DNA of 64,000 nt, from assembly GCF_020166105.1 (NCBI RefSeq), contig NZ_JAIUJY010000006.1, forward strand, positions 289,093 through 353,092, written 5' to 3'. Below the pieces are notes generated by a model. The model saw only the letters and a program-made list of their open reading frames with translations. It did no database searches and was not told where the DNA came from. Positions within the stretch are counted from its first letter, which is position 1; every line of letters begins with the position of its first letter. This document shows positions 61,276 through 64,000 of the stretch, piece after piece. This DNA comes from Blastococcus sp. LR1. GTDB taxonomy: Bacteria; Actinomycetota; Actinomycetes; Mycobacteriales; Geodermatophilaceae. The translations under genes and the position numbers were made by a program.

Positions 61276-62300
61276 GAGGTCACCGCGTCCTGCCCGGTCG
61301 TACGGTCCTCCGCAGCGGGGTCGAACCACACGTGCTCGCGGACCTGGGCCCGCTCGGACAGACCGCTGAGACCGGTGGTGGCCTCCAGGGCCTCGCTGTA
61401 GGGCTCGTCCGGGTCCAGCCGGCGCAGCTCCTCGCTGAGCAGGTCGCCCAGTGCGCGTTCCGGGAGGGCGAGGGTGGAGTCCGGCCGGTAGGGCTGGGTG
61501 ATGACGGCGCCGCGGCGGTGGTCGGCGCGGACCTCCAGCTCCTCGTCCTGGTCCAGCTGGAGGCTCACCGCCTCGACGCCGCTGGGCCCGGGGTTCCGCG
61601 AGCCCTCGACCACCTCGACGGGACAGCCGCACCGCGAGGAGATCCAACCGGCAAGCAGCTGCGCGGTGGCGTTCTTCGGGTCGCCCTCGATCCGGCCGCC
61701 GCGGACCTGCACGGCGTCGCTGCGCCGTCCGGACACCGAGTCCAGGGTGGACGCGAGCACCGCGCGCCAGGCTGTGCTGCGGGTCCACGCGAGGTCGGAG
61801 TCGCCGGGCGCGTAGTCCTCGGCCCGCAGGTGCAGCGCGGCGATCGGGTCCTCGGCGAGCGAGCTGTCGGTGATCCGCCGGTCGGCGAGGACACCCAGGG
61901 CGTCGGTGGTGATCCGGTCGGGTGCGACGCCGTGCCACCACGTGACCACGGGCGCGTCGGCAGCCAGCAGCGGCAGCACGACGGACTCCGCGTGCAGGGC
62001 GAGCCGGCCGTACATCCGCATGACCACCGCCTCGCCGGGGCCGAGGCGCCCACCGATCTGCACCTCGGCGTCGAGCCGCGGCACGGGGGCGTCGATCTGC
62101 CGGCGGACCACGATGAGCACCCGGCAGGGGTGCGCCTCCGCGGCGTGGGTGGCGGCCTCCTCGGCCTCGGTCACCCGGCTCTCGTCGGCGACGACGACCA
62201 GGGTCAGCGCCACCCCGGAGAGGACGGCGCCTCCGGTCCGCCGCTGGGCGGCCAGCTCCTTGACCACGGCCGATCCGGTGGTGTCCCAGAGCGTCGTCAC
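61272..62300 (-). CDS. opcA: Glucose-6-phosphate dehydrogenase assembly protein OpcA
   Basis: A 342-residue protein required for assembly and activity of glucose-6-phosphate dehydrogenase in actinobacteria and cyanobacteria. It has LWDTTGSAVVKELAAQR at the N-terminus, PCRVLIVVRRQ, LPLLAADAPVVTWWHGVAPD and RITDSSLAEDP. AGGAGGAG lies before GTG 62300, 25 bases after zwf. It overlaps pgl by GTGA. Confidence 0.95.
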   Translation of the reverse strand: MTTLWDTTGSAVVKELAAQRRTGGAVLSGVALTLVVVADESRVTEAEEAATHAAEAHPCRVLIVVRRQIDAPVPRLDAEVQIGGRLGPGEAVVMRMYGRLALHAESVVLPLLAADAPVVTWWHGVAPDRITTDALGVLADRRITDSSLAEDPIAALHLRAEDYAPGDSDLAWTRSTAWRAVLASTLDSVSGRRSDAVQVRGGRIEGDPKNATAQLLAGWISSRCGCPVEVVEGSRNPGPSGVEAVSLQLDQDEELEVRADHRRGAVITQPYRPDSTLALPERALGDLLSEELRRLDPDEPYSEALEATTGLSGLSERAQVREHVWFDPAAEDRTTGQDAVTS

Positions 62301-62325
62301 GGGGTCTCCTCCTGGTCGTGCCCGG

Positions 62326-63846
62326 TCATGGTCGCCGCCACCGTCGTCCCTCGGCGGCGAGCATCTCGTCGGCGGCCCGCGGGCCCCACTCGCCGGCCCG
62401 GTAGGGATAGGGCTCCGTGCCCTGCCAGAACTCCTCCAGCGGGTCGATCACCGCCCAGGAGGCCTCGACCTCCGCGTTGCGGGGGAACAGCGTCGCGTCG
62501 CCGAGGAGGACGTCGAGCAGCAGCCGCTCGTAGGCCTCGGGGCTGGACTCGGTGAACTGCTCGCCGTAGAGGAAGTCCATCGACACGTCGCGGACCTCCA
62601 TGACGCTGCCCGGCACCTTCGACCCGAACTTCAGGGTGACCCCCTCGTCGGGCTGCACGCGGACGACCAGCTGGTTGTTGCCCAGCTCCTCGGTGTCGGT
62701 GTCGGCGAAGGGCAGGTGCGGCGCCCGCTTGAACACCAGCGCGATCTCGGTGACGCGGCGGGGGAGGCGCTTGCCGGTGCGCAGGTAGAAGGGGACCCCG
62801 GCCCAGCGCCGGGTCTCCACGCCGAGGCGGACGGCGGCGAAGGTCTCCGTCGTCGACTCCTCGTCCACGCCCTCCTCCTGCCGGTAGCCGCAGGCCCGCT
62901 GGCCGGCCAGCCAGCCCTGCTCGTACTGCCCGCGGACGGCGAAGGTGCGCATGTCCTCGGGGATCGAGATGGCGCGCAGCACCTTGAGCTTCTCTGTGCG
63001 GATCTCCTCGGCGGAGAACTCGACCGGCTCCTCCATCGCGGTCAGCGCCAGCAGCTGGAGCAGGTGGTTCTGCAGCACGTCCCGGGCGGCGCCGGTCTTC
63101 TCGTAGAAGCCCGCCCGGCCGCCGATGCCGACGTCCTCGGCCATGGTGATCTGCACCGAGTCGACGTTGTGGCCGTTCCAGATCGGCTCGAACAGGGTGT
63201 TGGCGAACCGCAGCGCCATCAGGTTCTGGACCGTCTCCTTGCCCAGGTAGTGGTCGATGCGGAAGACGTCGTCGGCGGTGAAGACCGAGTCCACGAGCTC
63301 GTTGAGCTCCCGGCTGGATGCCAGGTCGGTGCCGAACGGCTTCTCGACGACGACCCGCCGCCACCGGTCCGACGTGCTGTCGGCCATGCCGGTGCGCTGC
63401 ATCTGCTTGAGGACGACCGGGAACATCGACGGCGGGATGGAGAGGTAGAACGCGGCGTTGCCGCCGATGCCGTGGCTGCCCTCGAGCTCGGAGAGGTGCT
63501 CGGCGAGCTCGTCGAAGGCGTTGTCGTCGTCGAAGCTGCCCTGGACGAAGCGGACGGTGGTGGCCAGCCGCTCCCAGACCTCCTCGCGCCACGGGGTCCG
63601 GGCGTTCTGCCGGGCGGCGTCGCGGGCCAGCTCGGCGAACTCGGTGTCGCCCCAGTCGCGGCGGGCGAAGCCCAGCAGCGCGAAGTTGGTGGGGAGCAAC
63701 CCGCGGTTGGCGAGGTCGTAGACGGCCGGCAGCAGCTTCTTGCGGGCCAGGTCACCGGTGATGCCGAAGACGACGAGGGCGCAGGGTTCGGGCACCCGGG
63801 GGAGGCGCCGGTCCCGCGGATCGCGCAGCGGGTTGGGGATCATCAT
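62326..63846 (-). CDS. zwf: Glucose-6-phosphate 1-dehydrogenase
   Basis: A 506-residue NADP-dependent enzyme, normal length. It has the nucleotide-binding LVVFGITGDLARKKLLPAVYDL, VVVEKPFGTDLASSRELN, the active-site motif FRIDHYLGKETVQN and LRTGKRLPRRVTEIALVFK. Two adjacent ATG codons (63846 and 63843) could start MMIPNPLRDPRD; GAGGA is better spaced for the second. The frame stays open through the upstream homopolymer block but that extension is not real protein. First gene of zwf-opcA-pgl. Confidence 0.96.
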   Translation of the reverse strand: MMIPNPLRDPRDRRLPRVPEPCALVVFGITGDLARKKLLPAVYDLANRGLLPTNFALLGFARRDWGDTEFAELARDAARQNARTPWREEVWERLATTVRFVQGSFDDDNAFDELAEHLSELEGSHGIGGNAAFYLSIPPSMFPVVLKQMQRTGMADSTSDRWRRVVVEKPFGTDLASSRELNELVDSVFTADDVFRIDHYLGKETVQNLMALRFANTLFEPIWNGHNVDSVQITMAEDVGIGGRAGFYEKTGAARDVLQNHLLQLLALTAMEEPVEFSAEEIRTEKLKVLRAISIPEDMRTFAVRGQYEQGWLAGQRACGYRQEEGVDEESTTETFAAVRLGVETRRWAGVPFYLRTGKRLPRRVTEIALVFKRAPHLPFADTDTEELGNNQLVVRVQPDEGVTLKFGSKVPGSVMEVRDVSMDFLYGEQFTESSPEAYERLLLDVLLGDATLFPRNAEVEASWAVIDPLEEFWQGTEPYPYRAGEWGPRAADEMLAAEGRRWRRP

Positions 63847-64000
63847 CCGTCCTCGTGGTCGGAGTGTGCCGTGGGGGGGGCCCCCGCGGGGGGGGGGGGG
63901 GGGGGGGGGGCGGGGCCCCCCCCCCCCCCCACGCCCGACGGCGTCCAGGCCGCCGTCCGACGTCTGCGCGAGGAGGAGCACGGAACCGAGGTGTCGGGGA
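63847..64000. other. zwf upstream region with long G and C homopolymers
   Basis: 63873-63880 is eight G, 63888-63910 is 23 G, and 63916-63930 is 15 C. The remaining 70 bases (63931-64000) have coding-like composition on either strand but cannot be assigned. The homopolymers are probably an assembly or sequencing artefact, so nothing upstream of zwf should be trusted. Confidence 0.7.

Noticed and set aside
63931..64000. Possible end or start of another gene beyond zwf
   Set aside because: Both strands give plausible short translations, no motif is recognisable in 70 bases, and the adjacent homopolymers make the sequence unreliable.

Overview
The window is about 64 kb of very GC-rich, densely packed chromosome from an actinobacterium. 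Evidence for this is the uvrC-rapZ-yvcK-whiA-gap-pgk-tpiA-secG-rbpA-pgl-opcA-zwf series, frequent GTG starts, many 1-4 base stop/start overlaps, and candidate leaderless promoters of the TANNNT-N6-start type. WhiA and RbpA are actinobacterial hallmarks. A Geodermatophilaceae-like organism (Blastococcus, Geodermatophilus, Modestobacter) would fit the many repair and tellurium/stress genes, but that is inference. No rRNA, tRNA, insertion sequence, prophage or CRISPR array was seen.

Layout. 1-2.3 kb: end of a protoporphyrinogen/coproporphyrinogen oxidase, a membrane protein and hemQ (coproporphyrin-dependent heme synthesis). 2.3-5.6 kb: msrB, a cold-shock protein, small unknowns and a PilZ protein. 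5.6-9.4 kb: a LigD-type primase-polymerase and an ATP-dependent LigC ligase flanking an exported tripeptidyl-aminopeptidase-like lipoprotein. 9.7-20.6 kb: trehalose-from-glycogen genes (glgX/treX-treY and treZ), split by a MacA/MacB-type ABC transporter operon and accompanied by a free-standing maltokinase-cap-like protein and a RibD-like reductase. 21.0-24.2 kb: uvrB and a membrane-anchored unknown.

24.5-39.6 kb is the accessory highlight, a large Ter (tellurium/stress) locus. It holds a probable yybP-ykoY Mn2+ riboswitch ahead of a TerC gene, three canonical TerD genes, a DUF475 (TerC superfamily) gene and a TerA-like gene. A leftward biosynthetic operon (CitE-like lyase, phosphoribosyltransferase, StiP/PELOTA protein, HAD phosphatase) joined by 4-base overlaps is followed by a TerD-vWA fusion. 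A rightward set follows: TelA, an unknown protein, a degenerate TerD and a TerA-like protein with a long Pro/Ala linker. The set matches the Ter-dependent stress-response and nucleoside-like-metabolite systems predicted by comparative genomics.

39.7-45.8 kb: an S9 peptidase, a secreted M28 aminopeptidase, a metallo-beta-lactamase-fold hydrolase and an amidase. 45.9-54.5 kb: uvrA, a small membrane protein, then uvrC-rapZ-yvcK-whiA. 54.8-60.5 kb: gap-pgk-tpiA, an orphan solute-binding protein, secG and rbpA. 60.5-63.8 kb: leftward zwf-opcA-pgl (oxidative pentose phosphate entry). The last 150 bases contain long G and C homopolymers that look like an assembly artefact.
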